Assembly (NCBI RefSeq): GCF_008761635.1 | Contig: NZ_CP044344.1 | Location: 3,100,001 to 3,164,000 of the forward strand | Reading direction: 5' to 3' | Origin: Nocardioides cynanchi | GTDB taxonomy: Bacteria > Actinomycetota > Actinomycetes > Propionibacteriales > Nocardioidaceae | DNA: 64,000 nt | Shown: positions 1 through 7,399 of the stretch, one piece after another | How positions within the stretch are numbered: the stretch's first letter is position 1 | Layout of the letters: every line of letters starts with the position of its first letter | Made by a program: the position numbers and the translations under genes | Notes under the pieces: model-generated | Seen by the model: only the letters and a program-made list of their open reading frames with translations | Database searches by the model: none | What the model was told of the DNA's origin: nothing

Positions 1-1
1 G

Positions 2-169
2 GTCACCTCACTGTTCTTCTCCGGCTTGGCCCACGTGCCCGACTGGCGGGCGTCGGTGATGCTGGCGGTGCCCTGCCTGATCTGGTCCGGCGTGCGGCTG
101 GTGCGCACCCGGCGCCGCTGGGAGGACCCGCTGCCCCGGGCGCTCGTGGTCACGACCACGGCAGCGTGA
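2..169 (+). CDS. C-terminal end of a membrane protein (partial, truncated by window start)
   Basis: An open frame enters from the left edge and stops at TGA 167-169, leaving 55 residues. It holds one hydrophobic stretch (VMLAVPCLIWSGV) followed by a basic cluster (RLVRTRRRW) and a polar tail, as expected for the last membrane helix and cytoplasmic end of an integral membrane protein. Too little remains to name a family. The next gene starts 65 nt downstream behind its own -10 element, so this is probably a separate transcript. The frame is inferred from its coding-like GC3 pattern and the absence of a better frame. Confidence 0.55.
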   Translation, partial: VTSLFFSGLAHVPDWRASVMLAVPCLIWSGVRLVRTRRRWEDPLPRALVVTTTAA

Positions 170-222
170 CCGGGCGGCCTGTCGAGGGACCAACGACTCG
201 GTAGCCGCACGATCCGCCGCAC

Positions 223-228
223 TAGGGT
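223..228 (+). promoter_or_regulatory. -10 hexamer TAGGGT, leaderless start
   Basis: TAGGGT ends 6 nt before the ATG at 235, which puts transcription start at or next to the start codon. No Shine-Dalgarno sequence fits in the gap. The same spacing recurs at many genes in this window. No clear -35 box is visible. Confidence 0.45.
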
Positions 229-234
229 CGGGGC

Positions 235-1491
235 ATGGACTTCACCCCCTCAGCACGGGCCGCGGACCTGACCGCCAGGGTCGCCGACTTCATGGCCACC
301 GAGGTCACCCCGATCGAGGCGGACTACCGCCGCGACCTCGCCGAGGCACGGCGTACCGGTGACCCGTGGACGCCCCTGCCGGTGCTCGCCGAGCTCCAGG
401 GCAAGGCCCGGGCCCAGGGCCTGTGGAACCTCTTCCTGCCGGTCGAGCACGCCGGGGAGTACGCCGCACGGTTCGGCACCGACGGCGGTGTCGGCTTGAG
501 CAACGTCGACTACGCGCCGCTGGCCGAGCTGATGGGCCGTTCGGAGATCGGGCCTCTGGTGTTCAACTGCAACGCGCCGGACACCGGCAACATGGAGGTG
601 CTGCTGCGCTACGGGTCGGACGACCAGCGGCGCGAGTGGCTCGAGCCGCTGCTGGCCGGTGAGATCCGCTCGGCGTTCACGATGACCGAGCCCGGGGTCG
701 CGTCGTCGGACGCGACCAACATGGAGGCCACCGCGGTCGTGGACGGCGACGAGGTGGTGATCAACGGGCGCAAGTGGTGGTCGACCGGCGTCGGCAACCC
801 GCACTGCAAGATCTTCGTCTTCATGGGCGTCACCGACCCCGACGCCGACCGGCACCGCCGGCACTCGATGGTGCTGGTGCCGCGCGACACCCCCGGGGTG
901 AAGGTCGAGCGGATGCTGACCACGATGGGCATCTACGACGAGCCGCTGGGTCATGGTGAGGTCTCGTTCACCGACGTACGAGTCCCCGCGAGCAACGTGG
1001 TCTCCGGGCCGGGCGAGGGTTTCGCGATCGCCCAGGGCCGGCTCGGCCCGGGGCGGGTGCACCACTGCATGCGGCTGATCGGCCTGGCCGAGGCAGCACT
1101 CGAGCTGGCCTGCCGCCGCGGCCTGGAACGGACGGCGTTCGGCAAGCCGCTGGTCAACCTCGGCGGCAACCGCGAGCGCATCGCCGACGCCCGGATCGCC
1201 ATCGACCAGGCCCGGCTCCTGGTGCTGCACGCCGCCTGGAAGCTCGACCAGGGCGGCCCGATGAACGCCCTCGCGGACGTGTCGGCGATCAAGGTGGCGG
1301 TGCCGACGATGGCCCAGCGGGTCATCGACATGGCCCTCCAGCTCCACGGCGGGGGCGGGATGTCGGACGACTTCCCCCTGGCGGCGGCGTGGATCGGGGC
1401 CCGGTCGCTGCGACTGGCCGACGGGCCCGACGAGGTGCACCGCGGCATGGTGGCCAGGCTCGAGCTCGGCAAGTACCAGGCCGCCCGATGA
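235..1491 (+). CDS. Acyl-CoA dehydrogenase family protein (ACAD11/LvaC-like)
   Basis: 418-residue flavoprotein of the acyl-CoA dehydrogenase fold: helical N-terminal domain (about 1-140), beta domain with the FAD/substrate motif FTMTEPGVASSDATN (148-162), and helical C-terminal domain ending in LADGPDEVH (about 394-402). TEPxVASSDATN and the DGPDEVH ending are typical of the ACAD10/ACAD11 branch, whose members act on 4-phospho- or 4-hydroxyacyl-CoA rather than doing simple beta-oxidation. The SDR gene overlaps its stop by 4 nt, and an APH-type kinase and a phosphatase lie 4-5 kb downstream, which fits that role. The family is certain; the substrate is inferred from neighbours. The start follows a -10 box at leaderless spacing. 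Confidence 0.92.
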   Translation: MDFTPSARAADLTARVADFMATEVTPIEADYRRDLAEARRTGDPWTPLPVLAELQGKARAQGLWNLFLPVEHAGEYAARFGTDGGVGLSNVDYAPLAELMGRSEIGPLVFNCNAPDTGNMEVLLRYGSDDQRREWLEPLLAGEIRSAFTMTEPGVASSDATNMEATAVVDGDEVVINGRKWWSTGVGNPHCKIFVFMGVTDPDADRHRRHSMVLVPRDTPGVKVERMLTTMGIYDEPLGHGEVSFTDVRVPASNVVSGPGEGFAIAQGRLGPGRVHHCMRLIGLAEAALELACRRGLERTAFGKPLVNLGGNRERIADARIAIDQARLLVLHAAWKLDQGGPMNALADVSAIKVAVPTMAQRVIDMALQLHGGGGMSDDFPLAAAWIGARSLRLADGPDEVHRGMVARLELGKYQAAR

Positions 1492-2333
1492 GCGGTCGTG
1501 TGCCTGAGGACGCGCCGGAGCGCGTCGAGGGGCACACGACCCGGCGGGTGCTGGTGACCGGTGCGGCGTCCGGGCTGGGTGCGGCGCTGACGGCGGCCTT
1601 CCGGGCGCGCGGGGACGAGGTGCTGGCGACGGACGTGGTCTCGACTCCGCTCGACCACCGGGACGGGCCGGTCGAGCACCGAGAGCACGACGTGCTGCGG
1701 CTCGACGTCACCTCCGACGACGACTGGGCGGCCGCGCTGGCGACGGTCGAGGAGCGCTGGGGCGGGCTCGACATCCTGGTCAACAACGCCGGTGTGGCCG
1801 GGGGCGGTCGGATCGACGTGGCCGGCCTCGACGAGTGGGAGTGGATCACCGGGATCAACCTGTTCGGGGTCGTCCGCGGCTGCCGGACCTTCGTGCCCAT
1901 GCTCAAGCGTCAGCGCTCCGGGCAGATCGTCAACGTCGCGTCGCTGGCCGGGCTGGTGCACCCCGCCGGGATGGCGTCGTACAACGCGGTCAAGGCCGGG
2001 GTCGTCGCGCTGACCGAGACGCTCGGCCACGAGCTCGCACCGTACGACGTGGGCGCCAGCGTGGTCTGCCCGTCGTACTTCCGGACCAACCTGATGGACT
2101 CCCTGCGCGGCGCCGACGAGGCGCTCGGCGGCGTCGTCACTGCCCTCGTCGAGACCTCGCCGTTCACCGCCGACGAGATCGCCGCCGCGGTGCTCGCCGG
2201 GCTCGACGCCGGCGAGGAGGTCATCCTGCCCGACCCCGCCGCGCGGGCGGCGTGGGAGCTGAAGCAGACCGACCGGGCGGCCTACGTCGACCAGATGCGC
2301 CGCCAGGCGGCCCGGCTGGACCAGCTGGCGTAG
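1488..2333 (+). CDS. Short-chain dehydrogenase/reductase (SDR), possible LvaD-like 4-ketoacyl reductase
   Basis: 281 residues. Classical SDR motifs are complete: TGAASGLG cofactor loop (24-31), NNAG (99-102), catalytic Ser152 and YNAVK with Tyr165 and Lys169. The ATG overlaps the stop of the upstream dehydrogenase (ATGA), so the two are translationally coupled. Residues about 51-67, between the second and third Rossmann strands, are encoded by a copy of the dispersed repeat (STPLDHR), an insertion that normal SDRs lack. In the Pseudomonas levulinate system an SDR (LvaD) reduces the 4-ketoacyl-CoA to 4-hydroxyacyl-CoA next to the LvaC dehydrogenase, so a similar step is the best guess. Specificity is not proven. 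Confidence 0.9.
   Translation: MSGRVPEDAPERVEGHTTRRVLVTGAASGLGAALTAAFRARGDEVLATDVVSTPLDHRDGPVEHREHDVLRLDVTSDDDWAAALATVEERWGGLDILVNNAGVAGGGRIDVAGLDEWEWITGINLFGVVRGCRTFVPMLKRQRSGQIVNVASLAGLVHPAGMASYNAVKAGVVALTETLGHELAPYDVGASVVCPSYFRTNLMDSLRGADEALGGVVTALVETSPFTADEIAAAVLAGLDAGEEVILPDPAARAAWELKQTDRAAYVDQMRRQAARLDQLA
1637..1683. repeat. Copy A of dispersed repeat, in frame inside the SDR gene
   Basis: Contains GGTCTCGACTCCGCTCG continuing to ...ACCACCGGG (1637-1662), then a partial second unit (GGTCGAGCACCGAG, near 1670-1683). Read in the SDR frame it gives VSTPLDHR. Related copies are at 12727, 18483 (degenerate), 20188, 22609, 23452 and 50943. Confidence 0.75.
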
Positions 2334-2370
2334 CCCGACCCGAGATGCCGATCGGACAACAACGTCCCCG

Positions 2371-2395
2371 AACCGCCTCCGGCTGGGGCATCGTG
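2371..2395 (+). promoter_or_regulatory. Possible ECF-type promoter (AACC ... CGTG)
   Basis: GAACC at 2370-2374 and CGTG at 2392-2395 give AAC-N18-CGT, the general shape of ECF sigma promoters, with start near the GTG at 2401. A similar element precedes the homologous sigma gene at 4000. Weak on its own. Confidence 0.3.
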
Positions 2396-2400
2396 GTGTC

Positions 2401-3939
2401 GTGACCAGTGGGTTCGACGAGTGGGCGACGGCGCGGACGCCGTCGCTGCTGCGGTTCGCCCTGGTGGTCGCCGGCTCCGACGACGCCGCGGCCACGGCGG
2501 TCCGGACCGCGCTGGCTCGCGCCTGGTCGTCGTGGGAGACCGGGTCGGGCACGGACGACCCCGACCTGCGGGCGCGGAGCCACGTGGTGGGCGCCAGCCC
2601 CTCCCGGCGCCGGGCGTCGGCTTCGGCACCCAGGCGGGTGGCCGTGCCGGTCGGCGCACCGACGGACGAGGTCGACGAGCGGCCGGTCGTCGCCTGGCTC
2701 GACGCGCTCCCCCTGCGGCGCCGGGCCGTGGTCGCGCTGACCTACCTCGAGGACCGCCCGGACGACGAGATCGCGGAGGTGCTCGGGGTCCCGCCGACGT
2801 GGGTCCGGGCCCAGCGGCAGCGGGCGCTGGCCGCCCTGCCCGCGTCGTTCCCCGCCGAGGGGCCTGACCGCGAGATCACGGTCCGCGCCGGGATCGCCGC
2901 CCTCGCCGACGCCGCGGGCGCCGACCTGGTCGATCCGGGCGCGGGCGTGGAGCCGCCTCGACCCCGGCCGGCCCGCGGCGTCTGGCTGCCGGTCCTGGCG
3001 GTGCTCGCCCTGATCGGAGCGGTCGGCTGGATCACCCACGTCAGCCGCTCGGAGGCCGGGGTGATCACCTATCCCCGGGTGAGCGTTCCGGAGTCCTGGC
3101 GGGTCGAGTCGTACGCCGGGGTGCAGGTGCGGGTGCCCTCGACCTGGGGCTGGGGCGGCGCGCCGATCCGCGCCGACTTCTTCGGCGGCAACGGCCTCGG
3201 TTCGTGCGGCGCCGGGACCGCCGCAGTCGGGCCCGACGTGGGGCCCGCGACGTACGTCTCCTCGGCCACCCCGTTCGTGGGTCGACCCGCGGTGCTCACC
3301 TTCCGGTGCCTGCCCTGGGGCAGCGACGGCGTGATGCCGTCGACCGACGCGCTCTGGTTCGACTCGCCGATGCGGGTCGGGCTCAAGGGCCTGGGCGCCG
3401 TGGTCGCCGAGACCCGGGCGGTCGGTGACCAGCACGTCACGGTGTTCTCCGCCGACTCCCGGCTGCGCCGTCAGGTCCTCGGCAGTGCGGAGGTCGTCGA
3501 CACCGACGCCAACGGCTGCCCGGTCACCGCCGTGCAGCAGCCGCGCCGGGGCCCGGCCGGGCTGGTGCCGACGTCGCTCTCGGTCTGCGTCTACTCCCAG
3601 GACACCGGGGTCCCCGTGCTCCAGTGGTCCGGCCGGGTGACCGCCGGCGCGGCACGTGGGTACGTGGCCGCCGTCCCTCGCTCGGCGGCGGGGTCTCGTG
3701 CCGGCTGCGGCCGGACGCCGCAGGGTCAGTGGGTGGCCCTGGGCCTGCCCGGACCGGGCGGTGAGCGCTGGGACGTCGTGGACCCGGGCTGCGGCCGGAT
3801 CATCCTCGCCGGCGGTACGGCGGTGCCGCTCGCGCCCGCCAACCTCGACCCGTGGGCCGACAACGCGATCCGCGCCTACGTCGCCCCGCGGCGCGCGTCG
3901 GCCGCGGTGGCGGCGTACTTCCGGAGCCCGACGCCCTGA
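2401..3939 (+). CDS. Fused degenerate SigE-family sigma factor / membrane anti-sigma-like protein
   Basis: 512 residues. Residues 4-55 align with SigE-family sigma region 2 (FDEWATARTPSLLRF) and 95-146 with region 4 (RRRAVVALTYLEDRP..DEIAEVLGV). Region 2 is eroded: the paralogue at 4000 reads DAAEDAVQTA where this has DAAATAVRTA, and residues 56-90 are low-complexity. One transmembrane helix follows (about 194-213), then an exported domain of about 300 residues homologous to the separate membrane protein at 4499 (SWRVESYAGVQVRVP vs DWRYESYDGVQVRVP, and WGWGGAP in both). So sigma and membrane partner, separate genes next door, are one polypeptide here. GTG start. A membrane-tethered regulator is plausible; whether it binds RNA polymerase is unknown. 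Confidence 0.8.
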   Translation: MTSGFDEWATARTPSLLRFALVVAGSDDAAATAVRTALARAWSSWETGSGTDDPDLRARSHVVGASPSRRRASASAPRRVAVPVGAPTDEVDERPVVAWLDALPLRRRAVVALTYLEDRPDDEIAEVLGVPPTWVRAQRQRALAALPASFPAEGPDREITVRAGIAALADAAGADLVDPGAGVEPPRPRPARGVWLPVLAVLALIGAVGWITHVSRSEAGVITYPRVSVPESWRVESYAGVQVRVPSTWGWGGAPIRADFFGGNGLGSCGAGTAAVGPDVGPATYVSSATPFVGRPAVLTFRCLPWGSDGVMPSTDALWFDSPMRVGLKGLGAVVAETRAVGDQHVTVFSADSRLRRQVLGSAEVVDTDANGCPVTAVQQPRRGPAGLVPTSLSVCVYSQDTGVPVLQWSGRVTAGAARGYVAAVPRSAAGSRAGCGRTPQGQWVALGLPGPGGERWDVVDPGCGRIILAGGTAVPLAPANLDPWADNAIRAYVAPRRASAAVAAYFRSPTP

Positions 3940-3965
3940 CCCGGGGAAACTCCTTCCGGTCCCAC

Positions 3966-3991
3966 GCAACGAACGGCACCCGCACCACGTC
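3966..3991 (+). promoter_or_regulatory. ECF-type promoter upstream of sigma factor gene
   Basis: GCAACG (3966-3971) and CGTC (3988-3991) are separated by 16 nt (AAC-N17-CGTC), the usual ECF -35/-10 layout, with the ATG at 4000 close to the expected start point. This suggests autoregulation of the sigma gene. Confidence 0.45.
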
Positions 3992-3999
3992 AGTACGTC

Positions 4000-4506
4000 A
4001 TGGTGGTACGCGTGGCGGGGCCGAGTTTCGACGAGTGGGCGACCGCTCGCGTGCCGGCGCTGCTGCGCTTCGGCTACCTGGTGACCGGCAGCACCGACGC
4101 GGCCGAGGACGCCGTCCAGACCGCGCTGGCCCAGGCCCTGGCCAGCTGGGACCGGGTCAGCGGGGCCGGCGACCCGGAGCGCTACGTGCGCCGGATGATC
4201 GCCAACGCCCACGTGTCGGGCTGGCGGGCGTTCGGCCGGCGGGTCTCGCCGGTCGCCGAGGTGCGGGGTGGGTCCGAGCCCGACGTGTCCGAGACGCTCG
4301 CCCGGCACGACGCGGTGTGGCGGGTCTGTCGGGCCCTGCCCGAGCGGCAGCGGGCCGCGGTGGTGCTGCGCTTCTACGAGGATCTCGACTATCCCGAGAT
4401 CGCGGCCACCCTCGACTGCGCCGAGGCGACCGTGCGGTCCTACGTGCACCGGGCGCTGGCGGCGCTGCGGTCCGAGCTGGAACGGCTGGAGGCCGACGAT
4501 GCCTGA
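4000..4506 (+). CDS. SigE-family ECF RNA polymerase sigma factor
   Basis: 168 residues. Region 2 (FDEWATARVPALLRFGYLVTGS..DAAEDAVQTALAQALASW, about 9-50) and region 4 (LPERQRAAVVLRFYEDLDY, then the helix-turn-helix EIAATLDCAEATVRSYVHRAL) are intact. The combination is that of the actinobacterial SigE-family (SigE/SigM-type) sigma factors. The next gene overlaps its last 8 nt and encodes a single-pass membrane protein, the usual place for the cognate anti-sigma factor. It is the intact counterpart of the degenerate sigma domain fused in the gene upstream, so the two units look like a duplication. No targets can be read from sequence apart from probable autoregulation. Confidence 0.9.
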   Translation: MVVRVAGPSFDEWATARVPALLRFGYLVTGSTDAAEDAVQTALAQALASWDRVSGAGDPERYVRRMIANAHVSGWRAFGRRVSPVAEVRGGSEPDVSETLARHDAVWRVCRALPERQRAAVVLRFYEDLDYPEIAATLDCAEATVRSYVHRALAALRSELERLEADDA

Positions 4507-5617
4507 GTACGACGACGCGACCCTCGAGCAGGTCATGCGGGAGGGCCTGGAGTTCCACGCCGGCTCGGCCGCCACCGACCTGGCCACGCCGCCGGGCCGC
4601 GACCGGCACGTCGTGCGACGTGGTCGGTGGGTGGCCCTGGTCGCGGCCGCCGCGGTCGTGGTGGCCGGCGGCGTGACCGTCGCTGCCCTGCACGGCTCGG
4701 GCGGCGACGACGGACAGGTCGCGGTCGATCCCGGGCAGGTGCCGTCGGACTGGCGCTACGAGTCGTACGACGGGGTGCAGGTGCGGGTGCCGCCCGACTG
4801 GGGCTGGGGCGGCGCGCCGATGTCGTCCGGGGGTCAGGTCACCATGTGCGGAGCGCAGGTCGCGGCCGTGCTCCCGAACATCGATGGCATCCAGCTGCTC
4901 GACCACGCGGCGTTCGTCGGCAGGCCGGTGATGATGAGCGATGCCTGCCAGGGCGGGGAGTCGGCCCTCGCCTGGCCCACCACCTCGGCCGCGGTCTGGT
5001 TCGGCTCGCCACTGCACGTCGGCACCGACTCCTCGGGTGACCAGGTCGCGCAGACGATCGCCGTCGGCGCCCAGCGCGTCACGGTGTTCGCCCGCGACGA
5101 CACGCTGCGAGCGGAGATCCTCTCGACCGCCGAGGCGGTGCGGGTCGACGGCAACGGGTGCCCGACCGCTCCCGTCGACGCGCCCGCGCCGGGCCCCACC
5201 GGTGACGCCTCGGCGACCGGGCTGTCGGTCTGCGTCTACGGCGACGGGCGTCTGCTGTGGTCGACGACCAAAGCCGCCGAACAGGCACAGGCGTATGCAA
5301 CGGCGTTCCAGCAGGCGTCGGCCTCCTTCGACTACGCCCAGCCATGCCCGCCGAAGCCGAGCGACCAGTGGGTGGCCCTGGGTCTGCACTACACCGGTGC
5401 ACCGCCCCGGTGGGACCTCGCGGACTTCGGATGCGTGGCCCTGGTGGGCACCTACACGTACGGCCACCAGGGCAAGCAGTCGTCGACCGAGGCACCCCTG
5501 GTCCCGAGCACGGTCGAGCCGTGGGCCGGCGGCGGCATCAAGGCGTACGTCGCCGGGCCCGGCGTCACCAGTGCCGACGACCCCCTCACGACGTACTTCC
5601 GCGGCGTGATGGGCTGA
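4499..5617 (+). CDS. Single-pass membrane protein, putative cognate anti-sigma factor
   Basis: 372 residues. A short cytoplasmic N-terminus (1-42, with the acidic/hydrophobic stretch TLEQVMREGLEF) is followed by a transmembrane helix (about 43-65) and a large exported domain with several cysteines. The ATG at 4499 overlaps the sigma gene, so translation is coupled. The exported domain is homologous to residues 220-512 of the fused protein at 2401: QVRVPPDWGWGGAP, FVGRPVMM, VTVFARDD, ATGLSVCVYGDG and QWVALGL all have counterparts. No zinc-binding anti-sigma motif is seen. The anti-sigma role is inferred from position and topology. Confidence 0.75.
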   Translation: MPEYDDATLEQVMREGLEFHAGSAATDLATPPGRDRHVVRRGRWVALVAAAAVVVAGGVTVAALHGSGGDDGQVAVDPGQVPSDWRYESYDGVQVRVPPDWGWGGAPMSSGGQVTMCGAQVAAVLPNIDGIQLLDHAAFVGRPVMMSDACQGGESALAWPTTSAAVWFGSPLHVGTDSSGDQVAQTIAVGAQRVTVFARDDTLRAEILSTAEAVRVDGNGCPTAPVDAPAPGPTGDASATGLSVCVYGDGRLLWSTTKAAEQAQAYATAFQQASASFDYAQPCPPKPSDQWVALGLHYTGAPPRWDLADFGCVALVGTYTYGHQGKQSSTEAPLVPSTVEPWAGGGIKAYVAGPGVTSADDPLTTYFRGVMG

Positions 5618-5641
5618 CTCGGACGCACCGGAACGGCCCGA

Positions 5642-5647
5642 CATACT
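5642..5647 (+). promoter_or_regulatory. -10 hexamer CATACT, leaderless start
   Basis: CATACT ends 6 nt before the GTG at 5654, the leaderless spacing seen elsewhere in the window. This gives the kinase its own promoter, separate from the sigma units upstream. Confidence 0.4.
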
Positions 5648-5653
5648 GGGGCC

Positions 5654-6721
5654 GTGACCATCGCCGACGAGTCCCGTCCGGTCCGCGACGAGGACGCGTT
5701 CGACGTCGACGCGGTCGCGGCCTGGCTGCGGGAGCACGCCGAGGCGTTCGGCGACGACCTGGTCGGCACGCCGGCGGTCCGGCAGTTCCCCGGCGGGGCG
5801 TCCAACCTGACCTACCTGCTGCGCTACCCCGCCCGCGAGCTGATCCTGCGCCGGCCGCCGGTCGGCGCCAAGGCCAAGAGCGCCCACGACATGGGGCGCG
5901 AGTACACCATCCAGCGAGCCCTCGCGCCGGTCTTCCCCTACGTCGCGCAGATGGTCGGCCTGTGCCGCGACGAGTCGGTGATCGGCTCGGACTTCTACGT
6001 CATGGAGCGGCTGGAGGGCACGATCCTGCGCCAGGAGCTGCCGTTCGAGCTGACCGCCGACGAGGCCTCGACGCTGTGCGAGCACGCCTGGCAGGCGCTG
6101 GTCCGACTGCACCGGGTCGACGTCGCGGCGGTGCCGGACCTGGCGGCGCTCGGTCGCGGCGAGGGGTACGTCGCCCGGCAGGTCGCCGGCTGGACCGACC
6201 GGCTGGCTCGGGCGGCGACCGACGACCTCGGCGACTGGAGCAGCGTGACCGACTGGCTTGCCGAGCACCAGCCGTCCGACGTCAGGCAGTGCCTGATCCA
6301 CAACGACTGGCGGTTCGACAACATGGTGCTGGCGCCCGACGACCGGCTGCGCGTGCACGGCGTACTCGACTGGGAGATGGCCACGGTCGGCGACCCGCTG
6401 ATGGACCTCGGCGGCGCCCTGGCCTACTGGATCCAGGCCGACGACGACGACTTCTTCCAGGCGTTCCGCCGGCAGCCGACCACAGCGCCCGGCATGTGGA
6501 CCCGCGAGCAGGTCGTCGCCTGGTACGCCGCGCAGATGGGCTTCGAGGTCACGCCCACGCAGTGGCGGTTCTACGAGGTCTTCGGGCTGTTCCGGCTCGG
6601 GGTGATCTGCCAGCAGATCTGGTACCGCTACTTCCACGGCCAGACCACCAACGAGGCCTATGTCCGCTTCGGCCCGGCGGTTGCCTACCTCGAGTCACGC
6701 TGCCGGGCGCTGGTCGGCTGA
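5654..6721 (+). CDS. APH-family phosphotransferase (LvaA / ACAD10-11 kinase-domain-like)
   Basis: 355 residues of the aminoglycoside-phosphotransferase/choline-kinase fold. Visible motifs are the nucleotide loop FPGGASNLTYLL (45-56), a conserved Glu in GREYTI (81-86), the catalytic loop HNDWRFDN (216-223, Asp218 and Asn223) and the metal-binding LDWEMATVGDP (238-248). This subgroup is fused to the dehydrogenase in mammalian ACAD10/11 and is the LvaA kinase in the Pseudomonas levulinate pathway, where it phosphorylates the 4-hydroxyl of a 4-hydroxyacyl-CoA. Aminoglycoside resistance is unlikely. GTG start. The histidine phosphatase gene overlaps its stop by 1 nt. The dehydrogenase and SDR partners lie upstream of the inserted sigma genes. 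Confidence 0.88.
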   Translation: MTIADESRPVRDEDAFDVDAVAAWLREHAEAFGDDLVGTPAVRQFPGGASNLTYLLRYPARELILRRPPVGAKAKSAHDMGREYTIQRALAPVFPYVAQMVGLCRDESVIGSDFYVMERLEGTILRQELPFELTADEASTLCEHAWQALVRLHRVDVAAVPDLAALGRGEGYVARQVAGWTDRLARAATDDLGDWSSVTDWLAEHQPSDVRQCLIHNDWRFDNMVLAPDDRLRVHGVLDWEMATVGDPLMDLGGALAYWIQADDDDFFQAFRRQPTTAPGMWTREQVVAWYAAQMGFEVTPTQWRFYEVFGLFRLGVICQQIWYRYFHGQTTNEAYVRFGPAVAYLESRCRALVG

Positions 6722-7395
6722 TGGGGCTGGTGCTGCTGGTCCGGCACGGCCAGGCGTCGTTCGGCGCAGACGACTACGACGTGCTCTCGGAGCCGGGGTT
6801 CGAGCAGAGCCGGGTGCTCGGCCGGTGGCTGGCCGCCGCGGGGATCGAGCCGGTCGCAGTGCTGCACGGGGCGATGCGCCGTCAGCGGGACACGGCGACC
6901 GCGATGGTCGAGGGCGCCGCATGGGCGCTCGAGACCGGTCTGGACGTGGGCTGGAACGAGTTCGACCACCTCGGGGTCGTCGCTCGTGGCCTGGAGTCCC
7001 TCGACGACGCCGGGCGCGCAGCCCTGGACGACCGGCGTGGGTTCCAGCGCGCCTTCGAGGACGCCACCGCTCGTTGGGCCGGCGGCGAGCACGATGCGGA
7101 GTACGACGAGTCGTGGCCCGAGTTCGTCGCCCGGGTCTCCGCTGCGCTGGAGCGGGCCTGCGCTCGCGACGGCACGACGGTGGTGGTCAGCTCCGGCGGC
7201 CCGATCGCGGTCGCCTGCGCCGCGCTGGTCGACCCCGCCGCCACGGCGGCCGAGCTGCCCCGCCTCTGGAGGCGCTTCAACACCGTGATCGTGAACTCCG
7301 CGGTCAGCCGGGTGCTGGTCGGCTCCACCGGCCGGCGCCTGCTGACCTTCAACGAGCACTCACACCTGGCCCGCGACCTGGTGACCTACCGGTGA
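6721..7395 (+). CDS. Histidine phosphatase superfamily protein
   Basis: 224 residues. The N-terminal RHG motif (Arg8-His9-Gly10) supplies the phospho-accepting histidine of the phosphoglycerate mutase-like superfamily. The second signature, usually SHG near the C-terminus, reads VVSSGGPI (Ser157-Ser158-Gly159-Gly160), so the second active-site histidine is not in its usual place. That suggests a divergent or altered phosphatase. It begins within the kinase stop codon (TGATG), so the two are coupled; it may hydrolyse a phosphorylated intermediate or act as a housekeeping repair enzyme. It ends 4 nt before the convergent gene on the other strand. Confidence 0.85.
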   Translation: MGLVLLVRHGQASFGADDYDVLSEPGFEQSRVLGRWLAAAGIEPVAVLHGAMRRQRDTATAMVEGAAWALETGLDVGWNEFDHLGVVARGLESLDDAGRAALDDRRGFQRAFEDATARWAGGEHDAEYDESWPEFVARVSAALERACARDGTTVVVSSGGPIAVACAALVDPAATAAELPRLWRRFNTVIVNSAVSRVLVGSTGRRLLTFNEHSHLARDLVTYR

Positions 7396-7399
7396 CCGG

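Noticed and set aside
2221..4587. Very long antisense open frame opposite the sigma/anti-sigma genes
   Set aside because: Arg/Pro/Gly-rich low-complexity translation typical of the opposite strand of GC-rich genes; no start signal or family motif. The same applies to long antisense frames at 17604-20078, 21676-24174 and 44717-46903.
5654..6721. Aminoglycoside resistance gene
   Set aside because: APH fold, but the motifs and the acyl-CoA dehydrogenase/phosphatase context fit the ACAD10/11-LvaA kinase branch.
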